Of a stretch of DNA of 64,000 nucleotides, positions 14,376 through 28,724 are shown one piece after another (positions within the stretch are counted from its first letter, which is position 1; each line of letters opens with the position of its first letter). Origin of the DNA: Patiria pectinifera. Lineage: Eukaryota; Echinodermata; Asteroidea; Valvatida; Asterinidae. A program made the translations under genes and the position numbers. The notes below the pieces were generated by a model. That model ran no database searches and was not told the DNA's origin. It saw nothing but the letters and a program-made list of their open reading frames with translations. Location of the stretch: assembly GCA_029964075.1 (NCBI GenBank), contig CM057133.1, forward strand, positions 10,936,699 to 11,000,698. The letters are read 5' to 3'.

Positions 14376-15214
14376 TTGACACTCTCCTTTGAGTACCTAC
14401 TTAAAGAAAGATGAGAACAAAACAAAACGAAGAACAATTTTTTTTGTAATTCTCAATCCCGCTCTACTGGAGTCATTTCCTGCCGTCTCCATCTCGCTTC
14501 CTGTATCTTGAACAGATCGTCCAAGTATTTCCTTGGGCAGCGGCACGTAGCGACTAACCTGCATCAACAAGTACAAGTGATCTCGAGTATTTGATCAACA
14601 AACCAAATGGATTCCAGCGTCTGGCTGTCGCTTACACTTGTTTTTCAACAGCAACCTTTTGAAATGTTTTCTCTACGGGCCTATACGAACTTCGTTTTCT
14701 CAGAATAAGAAACTTCGGATTCGTCAGTTTTGTTTTCTGGGAGATGGATGATGTTCGAAAACATTTCAATTACATGTGACAGTTGTCACATTCATGGCAT
14801 TAAGCGGATGCTGGAGACGCAAGACTGTGCCTGGATGCATGTCATCTCAATCGGCATTTGCTGTCTCATCATCATGCGGCATTTGCCGGCATCGTTACCA
14901 TAAACACTCACAGCCATAGCACGCCTAAAGCAGACACGCGTTGTTGCCCTGGGGTTAAGTAAGCTCGGCCGACATTACCATATACCCGCCACCAATTACT
15001 TTTTCTGCGACCAAGTATAGCAAATGACCATAATGCGCATGCGTCAGTTGGTAACGGAATGGTTCTCGGACTTAATTTCCCTTAAAAAATCCCCCCAGAG
15101 CCATGAATGAGAGGAAAAGGGTGTAATGTATTTTATCCATCATCAGGACATGATTAAATAACAATTTAAGGATGAAAATTCACTTTTTGGGGGAGGGGAA
15201 TGAAAATGTTGTAA

Positions 15215-15310
15215 AGTTCCCTCCACGATTAGAACCTGGTACCTCAACCTGCAGCATGCAGACCAGCGATTTAACGCAGCGGGATATAGCGAACCACGCT
15301 GACTGCCATG
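15215..15310 (-). repeat. Degenerate tRNA-like (SINE head) remnant
   Basis: Read on the minus strand, tggcagtcagcgtggttcg resembles a polymerase III A box and 'aggtaccaggttctaatcg' resembles a B box at tRNA-like spacing. It does not fold convincingly as a functional tRNA in my reading, so it is listed as a decayed SINE head. Confidence 0.35.
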
Positions 15311-18300
15311 AAATATACAACCTCGTCCCCGGGGTGTTGAGCAGTACGCGCCCACTACCTGCTGCTCTCTCTCACCTTGTTGATCATTTGCATGCAAGAG
15401 ATTTTTGCAGACGTATGCACTGGTGCCTGGATATGCGTTAACATTAGCGTTTTTTTTTGTATGCGGTGTGGGGTTGGAAAGGAAATTAGTTTTTTCGAAG
15501 GCGTGTGGACGAATGATCGAAAACACGTACCACGTTGTTGTGATATATAGTACCCAATAAAAAAAAAAAAAATTACTACTAATTGGTATCCAATCAATCA
15601 GATAAAGAGAAGAAAGTTTCTATACTTTTATTGAAACGCGGTTGGTTGGAAAGTAAGCACTGGGGACGAGGTTGTGAAATATAAGCTATGAGACATAATT
15701 ATAGTTGTTCACGTGATATGTTTGACGCATGCGTATTACGGTCAATGACTTTACCGAGATGCAAAAACAAATTAGCTACCCGGCAACTGTCCATTTCGAT
15801 TTCGTATTGAGTGACATACGAAACCAACAATCACTGATCAAATTGTTGTTTTTACTTCGCCGAGTTTGCACCCAGCTTTGTCCAAGATTGTATTCCAATG
15901 ACTGACTGCTTCAAAGGTGTGAGGAATTATCCAAACCCGGCAGACTTAAGTCGTCGGGGAAAGAGGTTAATGGAACGAGGTGACTGAAATAGAAGAATTG
16001 AATTTTTGTCGAGCTGCAGCGAGCTGCATGCGGAGCTTTCAATTTCCTAAGCGATATGTCCTCGGGATATCATCATTTTAAGGGTATAAAGAGCATTCTT
16101 CGCGCCGTGCATCAGCATTAAATAACGGATCGCGGCAGGCAGGGGGATCTTTGAAAAAAAGCCTGAAAAATCCTATATATTGTGAGGCTGAGTAGTTCCC
16201 TGTTAGGCAGTTATTCCTCTCGGTGGACTGAGCAGCTACTTCGCTAGATTCTTTAAGATCGCGACGCCGACACATTCAGAGCTACTTTGAACCAAAATAG
16301 CTGCAACGGAGTAATATGTAAATCAGGAATATACATTTTTTTTTAATTCCCCGAAAAGAAACTATATAATTGTGACATGGAATGTCCACCAATCATCACT
16401 GTAAAAACTAGTGACATTTATTCTTAGTTTTTTTTACGTTTGAAGGAACAAACAATGAGTATACAAAGTAAAAAAATTACGTAGCCTAAATACGATACGA
16501 AATTATAAGCACTTTATCACGCTTACCACGCCTTTTCTCATAAATTTAAACGAGTGATTATATAATAATATATAAAACGGCATTTTAACAGCATTTTCTT
16601 TCCACCTACGTTGTCTACTTTCAAGTTGATAAATGATCATATATAAGTATGGCACATCGAGCATATATATATCCCTATACATCCTTCATTGAGAATAGAC
16701 AGGAAATTCTAGTTGACCTTGTACGTTGACTCTATTCAAGCAGTCACATTTTGGCTCAAAGCCAAACGCACGAACCACTTTCTCTTCCGTTCACGGATGA
16801 AATGCTTTTATTATCAAAATGTCCATCTGTTTCCTTCCTTTATTTCTGGAAAAGCCATTAGTCCTCAGCACACATTGGACAGACAAAACAAAAGTGTTTT
16901 TGTATTCACATTTAATTTCATTTGAGTCTTGGTCTCGTGCATGAATCGAATCTTGACATTGTTTATCTGGGCATCATCTTCCAGTTTGGTCTTGCGAAAA
17001 CGTTATTCAGAGCGTTAAAAAAATATTAGTGAGGGTCATAAAATTTCTTTTTGGGCTTTGGGCTTTAACATTTACGCAGTTCACAACGAATTCTTTCAAG
17101 TTGAATGTAGGATTCATTTAAAACGATATATTTTGTACATGGTGGCTTCACATACACGAACTTGATTTATTAATAATAAACCGATACAGTTATTATCAAT
17201 AAACAAACAAATTGATTACTTGTATCAATAGTAAAGACAATTGAAGCTTGTGCATTTTTTTGGCAAGTTCTCGGGCAACGCTGAGTATACAGTGTTTGTA
17301 AAAAAATAATAAAAAAAAAATAAGTCGTTGAAGGCAAAACCCAATATTGAATTTCCATCCCAAAGACAGGTATTCAGCCTTTATGATTGGAAGGAAAGAT
17401 GATAACGCACTCGACATCTGCTTGGCCGACTACAATCACCTTTACAAGAATATCCATTCATTCCCATTCCAACTTGAATGCTTTTCAATTTACCATTATT
17501 GCAAAACCAGATGATTATTAATGTAAACCACAGACACATTCATCCTGGCATATATGCGGCGCTAAAGCTGTACAAGCGATGTGAATGTCAGATCATAGAC
17601 ACTCATCAGAAATCAGTTGAAATCGGGATTGTTTTTTTTTTCTGCAACTAAATATGAATCAGACTGCACATAGGGAGTTGAATTGTCTGTGGCTAGGAAC
17701 CTCTCGTTCTATTTTTACCTCATAACTAGACAACAGTTGACATAACGTGGCTTCTGAAAACGGCCAATATTTGAACACCTCAAGCAAGCCAGTGGAGGTA
17801 TCTGATTCTTTTCATGATTGGGGCCCAAAGATCGAGTCTCTGCTCTCAAGAATCGATTGAAGACAAAACTCGCCATTGTGATATTTGCACGTGTCACCTG
17901 ACAACAATAGAAGTGACCTTTACTACCATGCCCCGATTCCCTAATTGCAGCGACGATATGGTTACACAATTTATTAATATCGCTGCCAGACTTGGGGGAA
18001 CTTGTCAATTTAATTAAATTCACATCGGGGGCAATAAAAGCACAGCCTCTTCGTTCGTGGACCTAGCTTACAATCGTCGAGCCGTGAACTAAATAGTGTC
18101 TTGCTGTGAACCAATTTATCACTACGCGGGCAGCGAACAGGTCAAGTGATTTCTAAATGTATGGACAAATTCGACAACCTCAGAAGCCATTTACTGGGGT
18201 GGTACCGTCATGCCCGCGCGCGTCTTGCGCACGCACTCAATTCTCCTTCTACGAATTGGCCAAGCCCTTTCGATCATGGACAGATACAGACGCCCACTTT

Positions 18301-21300
18301 CCCCAAATCCCTCATTTTGAATTCAACAGTCTCGTGGATTGAGCACTACCCACGTCTTTTCAAATTAGTACAGTACAGTTCACATTCACACCCGTTATGT
18401 CTCTTTGTATGTCAAATTTCAATCAATAACGGCACATTTTTACAAATTGGTTTTTGGATAACTTTTCGATTTCCAAATCGTGTCGTCTGAATACTTAGTA
18501 ACTTACCCGTCCTAATCCATTATTATTGAGCCTTAGGGGAATAACAATATGAATGACAATACATGCAATAATTGGCAAGTTTAATACAGAAACCTGCCAC
18601 GTGAGGACAATATAAAAGACTAGTGCAACATGAAATGCTTGTCCTGAGAGATTAAATTGTTGATTTCCAATAGTTCCATGAAAGAAATTGCCGAAAGGTG
18701 TTGGCATAATTATTATAATAAAAGACTGCACCTCAACTGTGCGTTTGAACAACCAATCGATACGAACAAAATTACAGGAATGAATAACACATTTATATTG
18801 CCCTTAAAAAAAAGGTATTTCATCCACATGTGCTATTTGCAAGCAAAGAATCGAAACGACTGAAATAATTGTATGCTAAAATGGTACCCCAATACTCTAC
18901 CTACATGTATAGAAGCTATAGGCCTGTACGTTCTGCCGAGCTGTGGCGTTATTGGTCACTATACAACTACAGTTGGAACAAAATTAAATTTGAAAGCCCA
19001 TACCTATGGTTGAGTTAGATTTTGCGTGTCAAGGCTGTTTTGACCAGCAAAGGAACAGAGACTCGGGCACGGAGCACTAGACTGCAGGCTTGCCGCCTTT
19101 TATCTTGACTTTCATCGGGTTACTACAAAGCCCCATAGCACGGAGGCTTTATGGTGGCTGATAGTGCTATGGAGTACCAAATATCGTATCAAGCATCCAG
19201 GGTTGCTGAGGAATGAGGCCAATTACGATCTCACCCTGGGCTAGAATGGACATTTTGACACCCCTGCATTGCATCTCAACGACTCTGAACACGGCTTGTC
19301 TGTCCCGTGTGATACCCCACCAGAGAGCGCAGCTCTGAATCTGAGAAACGTTGGCACGTTTTCCCCGCCAGCGCCATTGGCAACAAACGAAAGGGAAACA
19401 CGCCGTGATACGCGTTGCAAAATATTCCCCCATGTTGGTGTTTTGATATTAATTTCTCAGTTTACAAAAGGCGGCACTAGTCACGTTTTCTGGGCATTTG
19501 CGAGTCTCTTTGTCGTTTCTAAGGCTTACTTCATCTTTGATTTATTAAATATTATGACAGCTGGCTTTTGTTATTTGATACACATTGGCACATTGAGTGC
19601 CTTCGCATAATGAACTATAAAGTTGTGAAGTCTTTTTAAGTAAACAGAAATATATAACTGCAGAATAAAATGATCGTACACGATGCTAGTATACGTGTAA
19701 ACATTTATTGTAAAAACTGGTATTTTAATACTGCTATTTTTTTTTACAACCACGCACTGGTGACCCGATGTCAAGACATGGATACGGTGGCTAAATAAGA
19801 ACACAGTGCTATATTTACGGCAAGTATTCTTGGTATTGAAATAAATCCTGTCAGCGATTCGTATCGTCAATTGGAGATTGTTGACATAGTGTAGGCGATG
19901 TTTTCTTAGAAATAAATGCTGCTGTACTCTTTGTTTATTTGAAGAACCGTGGCAAAGTGTATAATTGGTCAGAAACAGCAGATCAAATTTACAATTTTTG
20001 ACGAGTTCGCTTGCCGATCTGAACTCAAGACTATTGAATTAAGCCACCAAACACAACAAACATACAATCGTTCTGTATAATCGGGACACGGATTCATTTC
20101 ACACCACAAAATGCAATGCTCTTTGTTTTTTTATTTGACGAGAACGTTGGGTATTCCAACCGTATTAGATTGAGTCGTTGGCCTCAGCTGAAGTAATTTC
20201 TGCCGAAACCGAAGTGTTATTTTACCAGAGAAATTAAGGAACGGGAAACTGATGCTTGCGAGGGTAACTAAAGTCCGGGAGCGATATGAGTCAGCGGTTC
20301 TGATTGGTGTAAGTAACGGGTTCTCGGGGCTTATATCCCCCGCTCAATATCGCCATCCGCCCGCTAGCTATGACCGCTAGCTGAACTCTTTTCATTTATA
20401 ACGACTATAATGCATTAGCCAATTCACCTATATCTTTTTTTTTTATCAAGAAGGGAACTTTAATATTATTTTGTTGTACAAATAGATTATTTCAATTCGC
20501 AGATGTAATCCACTAAACAAGTGTTTTGCTTGTATTCTTATATTACATTGAGTTTATACTAGGGACATTAGTCACATCGGTATTTGCCGCTAAAAAGCCA
20601 GTTAGAAGGTGCTTTATTTGAAGCAAGGAGAAATAAATTATAGCCCATGGTCACATTAACTCCCCGTATCATGACGACCGGTTATCAAAGGACTACACAT
20701 TAAGACAGAACAGCAGAGAAAAGTCAGAAAACTGCAAAAATAACACAATTAAAGGTAGAAATTAAACAGGTTTTGCTACCGAGTCACGTCGACATTGTTC
20801 TTTTTTTCCCCTCTCTTCAGAAAGGTGTGACAGTTTTTCCAGAACGCGCGAAAAAAACAAACAGTTGCGCGCGAAGGGAACATCATGCATGCTATTCCCA
20901 GAAGACCTCCTAATTCTGTTTCGTTGCTAAGCAACGACATGTGGCTGGTAATCCGGTGGTGCAGAATGCATCACGTGACACGCAAAGGAGGGGAAAGATC
21001 TGAATATCTCTACTGATAAAGAATTCAAGAATTCGTGATACTCCCTCTTCGAAAAATTTATTGAAATGTTTCTATATTGCTTTGTAATATGACTACTATA
21101 CTATAAACTGGTTTTTTTTTTTAAATTAATATATATAAGTAATATGACTACTATAAACTGTTTTTTTTTTAACCATCGAAAATAAATAACCGCATAATTA
21201 AAAATAGATCCAGTACATTTTTACTAGTTAAAATGTTTCTGTTAGTTACTACGGTAGTCAGTTCGAAATATCTAGCTTTTGATGTAAAGTGACACAATGC

Positions 21301-22609
21301 AATCGTGCCGGACTTATTGTGCCCTAAACTGAAAAGCATGCCCGAACGGACAAACAAGCTACAGCCAGGCTAATTAAAAGCCCGTTAGAAGGCGAGAGGG
21401 CGCCCCCTTGAGAATAAAAAGGTGTGATGGGTGTGCATGGTGTTTACAAGAATGTATATACCGTTTGCGAAATTAATGCAGTGTCATCGATTGCACAATT
21501 AATATGCGCGATCATTAGTTGTTTTTTCTTCTTCAACGACCGTATTAGAGTGAACCAGCGCCCAAAACTCTGTAGCGAAATCATGGGAATTAATATTCAA
21601 CTATTCAGGCGTTTGATATGCACACAAAATCCCAGTGGAGTGTTTATTTCTGCACGATATTCATCAAGAAGTTGACACGAACCACCTATGCGTCATTTGA
21701 AATCCCAAGAGTCTGCTTCTTCACGGTAGAGTTTGGAGTCCGACGTCACATGGGGGGTTTGTACTATATGAACACCTACATTGTATCGTCATCTCACAGC
21801 TTGCTTCCGTCATCCGCGGCACGCGGAGCTGATTTTCCCCTTAAAATGGCCCGTTTTGGTGCCTTTCCATCTATGCATACATTCAGTCATTGATCCTGCT
21901 GTAATGACATGAAATAGACTTGCCCCAAGTTAAAGTCTTGACGACACGCTTTCAAGCATTACTTAAAACATACCAACCATAAGGCAATCCGCATTTATAC
22001 CGCACATGAGACATCAGTTGGGGTTTATTGTCCTTTAATTTCATTCATTCATGTTTATGATCCTGGATTTAGTATCGTTCCACTTTCTTACAAATTGCTC
22101 GTGGCACATACGGTGTAAAAATTAAAACAACGGACAAACTTGAGACTAGTTTAGGTCTCTTTGAGAGCTTGATCGGATCTGAGATAGTGGGATGGGATGG
22201 CTGAATCATTAGGCCGCATTTGCATTCGTTGATTGTTTCCGACTTTCCGTGAATATGTCCACTAATAGCCACACAGTCTACACAAAGAGAAATGCGATGC
22301 CGTATACCAATGACGAGAAATCCTGGAAAAGCGGCCGGAACGAGACGCGGACCAAATCTACCGTGACATCTACATTCAAGCGACACCGTAATTTCCGAAT
22401 ATTGAGTCAAATGACGATGATTCCACGTCCAAGTTGAAGTCACTATTGTATTACTGACAAAATTATAGCCTAGCAGCGGTTTGAATTACAGTAAGACAAG
22501 AACGACTATATTACATGAAGTGTCATAAACAAGTGTTGAAGATAATGAAAGAATCCTAAGTGTTTTTTTTTATTAATTCATTGATGCATCTATAGGATAT
22601 CAATTTTGT

Positions 22610-22970
22610 AAAGGCATAGGCCTATTGGATTATTTGCTTTTCATGCATTTTGTTCGTTTCCAATAATAACACCACTCACATTCCAAAGAAAACTGTTCAA
22701 GACCTAACCTGTTGAAATTTCAGCTCAGTGGATATTACACTTTTCGAGAAAATTAAAAACCATGGGCACAACCTCTTCATTACGAATCACGAATTTGTCC
22801 AAAGCACCCTTTATTTCCAAAACTCAGTCACTTAACTGATCGCTATACTTCTTGATGTCTTCTATACGACAGCAAGTGGAATAGGTGTTTAGTACAGTAC
22901 ATCTTTAATACAAGTAAGCTTTAAAGGGAATATACATCATTTGCTTTTGCTGTAATTTGCTGTAATGGAT
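22610..22970 (+). repeat. Family A (TTAA-type MITE) relative
   Basis: Contains the family A landmarks found in the clean copy at 39,109-39,606: a 'tttgcttttcatgcattttg' start, 'aagacctaacctgttgaaat' and 'ttcagctcagtgga'. The left edge reads 'taaaggcataggcc'. The ends are too diverged to define a target duplication. Confidence 0.5.
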
Positions 22971-24292
22971 GGATTTGGGGGATTGGTTATATATAGTAAA
23001 TATTGTTACACCGACTTTTTTACGTTTTGGGTTCGTAGATGCTATTAAAACAAAGAAAAACAAATTTTTCTGTTCTTTTCCTGACTCCTCTCACTTAAAA
23101 TAAAACGGAGCAATTTATAGACGTTTGGGAATTGTAAGGGGAGAGAACCAGTCTAGCTTCTTGTACCCGTTTCATAGGTGTGTTGCAAAACAAAAACAAA
23201 ACCGACTAACTAAATAATTGGGGCCAGTATTTAAAAAAAAAAAATTTTTTCCAACGCTGGTCAGCCGACCAGCGTTGCGTTGAAATAAAAAAATACCACT
23301 TTTCTTGAAAATGACAGTTAACCAGGTGCCATGATTTTACAGGATGAATTAGACGGTCATTCACTAACAGTTTAGCAACGTATTTCAAAATAGTTTGGTA
23401 ATCATTGTTGGTAGGTTACTTTTGGGATTAAATTTGTAAATGATCCTACATGCCTTGAAAACCCGATGACAAGTCGCAATCATTGATCAACGTGCCAATG
23501 AACAACCTACTTCATATTCCTACCTATATCTCAACCTGCCTCTAAGATCAAAGAGTCAACATCTTGACTTGTTTTGTCCCAACCTGTCCTTATAGTACGG
23601 TTCGTCGACCGCCAACTATCCTCCAACCATACGGTTAAGACATAAATCCAATTTGACTGTTGAGGGGCACGCGCGCGTCAAAGCACCGATCCTGCATAGC
23701 TCTGCAGCAATGAGATGGACAAAACAAAAATCCCCATGGCAATGTCATTTCTGCTTGTGTAGGTTAAAAAAAAGGGAGAGAGAACCACGAAAAGACTGAC
23801 ACTTTTAGTCTTGAATGAAATATGGCTATCCGCGCGGTAACACAGAAATTGGAGTGTGAGGTTACGAGAACACCCAGGTATGTGGTAAATGGTGCATTCA
23901 CCAAAACACGTGCGCTTCATTCACGACACTTCAAAACACCATCACAATTTATGCTGATTCGAAATTGGTCGGCTACTTGTTTTCTTCAAGAGCACGCCCG
24001 CGGTACAAAGGCCCACTCTTAAAAAAAAGGGAAAAAAGAAAAAGAGGGACAATGTTGTCAGGGGTTTCCACGCGGCTAAAGTGAACTCTCGAATCACGCA
24101 GTACCTTCAGCACAAGGACTTTGTTTTCCAAAACAGACCGCATTTTTTGAACGACTGAATCGAACAAGGAAAAGGAAAAATCGTTCAAGACTTCAAGTCT
24201 AGAACAGTCAACAGTAGAGGGTGTCGCACTGTTTACAAGGAAAAACACTTAAAAAGGTGCGTGAGGCATGATTTATCAGAATTGTAATGACT

Positions 24293-24968
24293 GGAGTCGA
24301 TGACTTGACTCGAGTCACAATTTTTGGTGACTCGACTCGAGTCACTGCGAGCAAATGACTCGACTCGAGTCCCTCATCAGAAGACTCGACTCGACTCGAG
24401 CGAAGGCGAATACGACTCGAGTCCCAAAAAATGAAAGCAAAACTTTGCGAAAAAAATATTTGCAATGACTTACGGTGCAAAATTTATGTTCACGTCACTT
24501 TGCGAATACGGCGGTACAGTGGCCGCTTGTGTCAAACATACGACGTGTCACTCACAGACTCCCGCCTTGTGGTTCTGGAACGCACAAAACACTATCCCGG
24601 AATCGGACTTACACATGTTCAAATTCGTGGTTTCGTCATTGGCTTTGGGCGATTTCTTATTAGGCTCTTTGAAACCGGCAAAATGTATTCCCTCCTTTTA
24701 AAAATTAAATAGATACATGCCCACTTTTAAATGATCAGAAACAGTTTTGTATAATGCAGTTTGGGTTTGATGTTGTCAGCGATCAGCGAAAAATAAATAG
24801 ACCCGAAGCCAAACCAGAAATTTCACTTCTTGTTAGTGATACAAATGACTTTCTCTATTGTCTATATTTGTTATAAAGTATTCAAATATTCGTGACTTAT
24901 ATAGTGATATACTCACTGTGACTTGACTCGACCTACTTGACCTAATGACTCGACTCGACTCGAGTCAC
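24293..24968. repeat. Segment bounded by clusters of the palindrome GACTCGAGTC
   Basis: Several copies of ctcgactcgagtc occur at 24,293-24,424 and again at 24,915-24,968, with about 490 bp of ordinary sequence between. The core GACTCGAGTC is itself a perfect palindrome. Clustering of short repeats near both ends of a sub-kilobase segment is typical of subterminal repeats in non-autonomous DNA transposons, but I find no clean terminal repeat or target duplication. Confidence 0.45.
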
Positions 24969-25424
24969 AAACATCAGTGACTTGTTACAATATTTTGTGA
25001 TTTATTATCCTTTGTTTTGAATATGCGTACAATTTCCTCGACGCAAATTCCATCTTACAATTTTTTAAAAACAATTTGGCCATCGTAAAGGCAAATCATA
25101 TGAGGATTGTTTTTTTCTTTTCATTTCAATATTCCGGCAGTATGTGATTTCAGTTTAACACTGCAGCCCAGGAATCCATCTTTTTTCCTTCCATATTATT
25201 TTTTTCTATGCATCGGGACAGAGCTATCCGAACTTGACCAAAAAAAAAAATACACAAATTCGTACTTCACAGGGCTGATGGGCAAAATTAAGCGATTTTA
25301 AACAGACGTTCTCAATAACCACGCAATTAGATTGCCACCCACATTTTTAAAGAATACATATTCCACGCATGCACGAGGTGACAAACACACGTTTAAATGT
25401 AGGCGATATGACACGCAAGGGTTG

Positions 25425-25515
25425 CTACGTGAAGCGCTATGTAGGTGCTGTGAGAGGCGCCATAAGTGAGGCACTATACGTGACGGGCTGTGTGAGGTGC
25501 TACTTAAGGCACGGC
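25425..25515. repeat. Degenerate short tandem repeat
   Basis: Repeated variants of gtgaggcgctat(a) follow one another (gtgaagcgctatgta, gtgagaggcgccata, gtgaggcactatac, gtgaggtgctac). The unit is about 14-20 bp. A separate exact-looking pair of ttgaggcgcgcatgggtaa lies nearby at about 25,751-25,796. Confidence 0.45.
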
Positions 25516-28500
25516 AAGGCGTTTTTCGGAGGCGCACATTATATAATTTGACTGGATGCACAGAGAATTTGTCATTCAGTGAAGTTGCCGGTTGAGCTTT
25601 TCTTTAAGAAATCCCAAACTCTATTGCGTTCGCCTAAGGAACTACGAAGATTTATTCAAGTCATGTATAGACTAATAACTAAATTGTAGTTAATGCCATT
25701 ACTGAGGAGGGACCAAACTTATGCGCATGTCGCACGCGCTCTTAAATTTTTTTGAGGCGCGCATGGGTAAACCTTAATTGAGGCGCGCATGGGTAAGCCT
25801 ATCCGAAAGACCACCAAATGTGACGGGTGCGACCTTCGCGCTTCTAATTTTGGTGGTCATATAAGTCTGTACGGATCCCTGGGAGACGTCATCCTAATCA
25901 ATTGCTGCTTCCCTGCCACACTATAAATCTCAAATCATTGCCTTAAGATGACAAGATCCCGCTAGACCACATTAATGATGCAACATTCAATCACGACTAC
26001 AGTTCGTTCACTTTAGACGATTACGTCCATCGCCTAGCTATCCACAGGCCATTCACCTTAGACTCAGGACGATATGATGAACCAATCTTTCCCGATGAAA
26101 CCTTACGATCTTTTTATCTTGAACGCAAACATCGATCCTGAACTCTGATGTTGAAATATGAACTAAGAATCGATTTGCATGGAGTAATTGAGTATTGGCA
26201 CTTTCTCTGTGCTTCTGACGACGTGGTTTTGAGACTGTCTTCATCTCACAGACTACCAGGACATGCATTTCATTCGAAATAATGCCCAGCCCTGCTTTAT
26301 ACAATGAGCAATTCTAATGGGACACTTTTATTCATCGGATTGACTTTAAACTTGGTTCAAACCAAGAGCATAATGACAAAATGTGCATTGAGAAGGGTTT
26401 TCAAGATGACATCATCGCAGGGCATGTGACGTCATGTGATAAAGCTTTATTTTTGGAATTTTTCTAAGCATTTTGAACAACATTTAACTGTATTAAACAC
26501 TCTAAAAAGTGACTGCAAAAGGACAGACATAGCATACACATTTATAAAATGCGAAAAAGCCCCATGTTCTGTTTTCAAACAGACATACAGCTCTAGTTAT
26601 ATTTCTAATTCTGTAAAGAATCATATCTCTGTCTATCAGCTTCTAATCGTCCAATCTAACGCCGTTTATTAAGCCAACACAGCGAGGTTTTTTTTCTGAG
26701 AAGTAAAACGAAGAGCCTGGAGATTTCAATTTTGAGGAGGCGGGAATCCCTTGAGATTTCTTCTGGAAGACAAACACGCGACTGGAGGAGGGCTGGAAAG
26801 CTGAACATACAAAGAGAAAATGGGATGTGAACAAGGGGAGCTATTAAAGATTGCATGCAAGGAGATAGTGGTGTCTGGTGTGAGGGGCAAGGAGTTATAG
26901 ACTGGGCCGGGTTGAACACAGTGTAAAAAAATCTCAACATTGCTTTAAAGATATAATTATAGCACAGAAATTATTTATTTGTCTGATTCTTTTGCTTGCA
27001 TTTATTGCATCTAATCATTTCATCAAGACAGCGTACATATTCTGAATCCATCAGTTATAAAGATCGCTAGATAGGATTAGGAATCATAATTATACAATTT
27101 TACTTGGTTGATTATTATAAATGATATCGAGTAAAGAATAAATCTGTGAATTTGGAACTTTTGGAAAATCCCTCATTGGCAAGACAGAAATAACAATTGT
27201 TATTTTCCTCTGGAGTTCAATCACGTTTTCAAAACGATTTTAAAGGAATAAATTCAGCAAAAGAAATTATCTCACTCCCCCGAAAAAACTAGGTCATTCC
27301 AATTATCACAGGTGCTAATTAATTGACTACAAATTTCACACATTATTAAGCAAATCTTATGCAGGTGTATTGACTATAAGCATGAACAACAAAAGAGAAG
27401 TCAAGTGGAATAAAGTGTTAAAACAAGCAGGCAAGTTCAAAATGACCATATCTACTAAAATTAATGAAATGCGAAAATGAAATTCTATATCATTCAATTC
27501 CAATTTGGAGCAATGTTTCGATCCTTCATTTCTGACAGTATCTGTTTGTGGTCAGTTACCTCAAGTGGCCGGAACGCTAAATATCTGAGAAGTTGCAAAA
27601 CTCCAAGTGTGTCATCTGACCATCATGCAGTAGGTCTAATCCATGTAACCCTATCCGTCCTGATATGTCAAGCGATACCCCGAGACAGAGATATACAGGG
27701 TTCAGCCGCTAGAATGATTCATATGGCTCTGGCCCGCTGCTTGTCGATGAACAAATCACATGGTTTATTTTGCTACACATTGTTTATGATCACATACAGA
27801 ATATCTATTTTGATAGAAGTTAGTCGCTCATATCTTGTTTTTCTTTAGGTTTGGGATTCAACATCTAGTTTTGATAAACTTCAGTTGAGACGTCAGTGTT
27901 ATGTTTCAAATGTCATCTCTTCTACATGAAAATTCAAAGAAAGTGTTTTTGTTAGGAATCGTTTTATTATTGCAGACGGAGAAATTTCTGGTCAACGTAC
28001 AAATGTATATACTTGGTTGAATAAGGCAGAACATTAACTATCACAAAAATAGCTTTGATTAACTATTACCGATAGGATTAACATACTTTTTTTGATTCTT
28101 TGATCTTTTCCAACAACTAATAGGTTACACAATTTTTGCTCACAAATTATTTTCTTTAAAGTGCAAAACACAAAGTAACAAAAACGTGGAATGTTCTGAT
28201 GTAACTATATCATCCACAGTATAATGAGCCTTTTTGCTCATGAACGTTTCTGATGAAACAAATGTATCTATAGTCACTTTGGACAATTTTGCAAATGTTT
28301 CTAAAATAAAAGAGACCCGTAAATAAAAAAAAAAAATATATTAACCAATGTTTTCTTTGTTTAGCATCTCTGGTTATCGTGAGTGCTGGGCAACTAAATT
28401 CACTTGAAAAACTCCCTAATCTTGAGTAATACAAAATCTCATTTTATGAGTACCCACACTAACCCAACATTTCCCCCCAAACAAACAAATAAACAAATGA

Positions 28501-28595
28501 GTACACTAACAAACACAACTTTAGCTCTACCTCCATTGCCCAGTAGTGCTCCACATCTGGGCGGGGCTTGAGTGATTGAGGAGTGGGCGGGACCG

Positions 28596-28724
28596 CTAAT
28601 TCAGCAGGTACATGAGTGTTAGTGCAGGGATCGGTGCACCTGTTGGCACCCCTGGGAAGGGGCCCGATGAACCAGCGATATCCAGATGAGAATATTTCAG
28701 CGGCTGATTGGAGTCTATACCGTG
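28596..28724 (-). CDS. Aminopeptidase terminal coding exon
   Basis: The minus-strand acceptor ttgtttcctgtacag is followed by HGIDSNQPLKYSHLDIAG and ends in LTLMYLLN and TAG at 28,598-28,596. The phase matches the donor of the exon at 40,183-40,314, whose last residues are TSGLDA. Joining them gives the expected M17 C-terminal helix/loop segment. The exon is separated from its neighbour by 11,458 bp. Confidence 0.88.
   Translation of the reverse strand, partial: HGIDSNQPLKYSHLDIAGSSGPFPGVPTGAPIPALTLMYLLN

Larger units (their letters stand above)
243..28595. other. Long stretch without supportable genes
   Basis: I found no exon with recognisable protein similarity or a convincing splice pair on either strand in these 28 kb. 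Open frames are short (the longest is 160 codons at 11,280-11,762) and their translations look random. What can be seen is repeats: a MITE near 6.3-6.6 kb, a copy of a roughly 600 bp repeat at 8.2-8.8 kb, a CT microsatellite at 12.8 kb, poly-C tracts near 13.6 kb, a long hairpin at 14.2 kb, a tRNA-like remnant near 15.2 kb, an ACTCGACTCGAGTC cluster at 24.3-25.0 kb and a degenerate short repeat near 25.4 kb. It is probably intergenic, with the 3' UTR of the aminopeptidase at its right edge. Confidence 0.6.

Noticed and set aside
15143..15526. 127-codon minus-strand frame
   Set aside because: Most of it overlaps the tRNA-like SINE remnant and flanking repeat sequence.
22069..22443. 124-codon minus-strand frame with several Cys and His residues
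   Set aside because: The Cys/His spacing does not fit a zinc finger or other known fold, and the neighbouring repeat content suggests noncoding DNA.
24208..24480. Serine/arginine-rich 90-codon minus frame
   Set aside because: The SSRVE-type repeats are translations of the GACTCGAGTC repeats, not an SR-protein domain.
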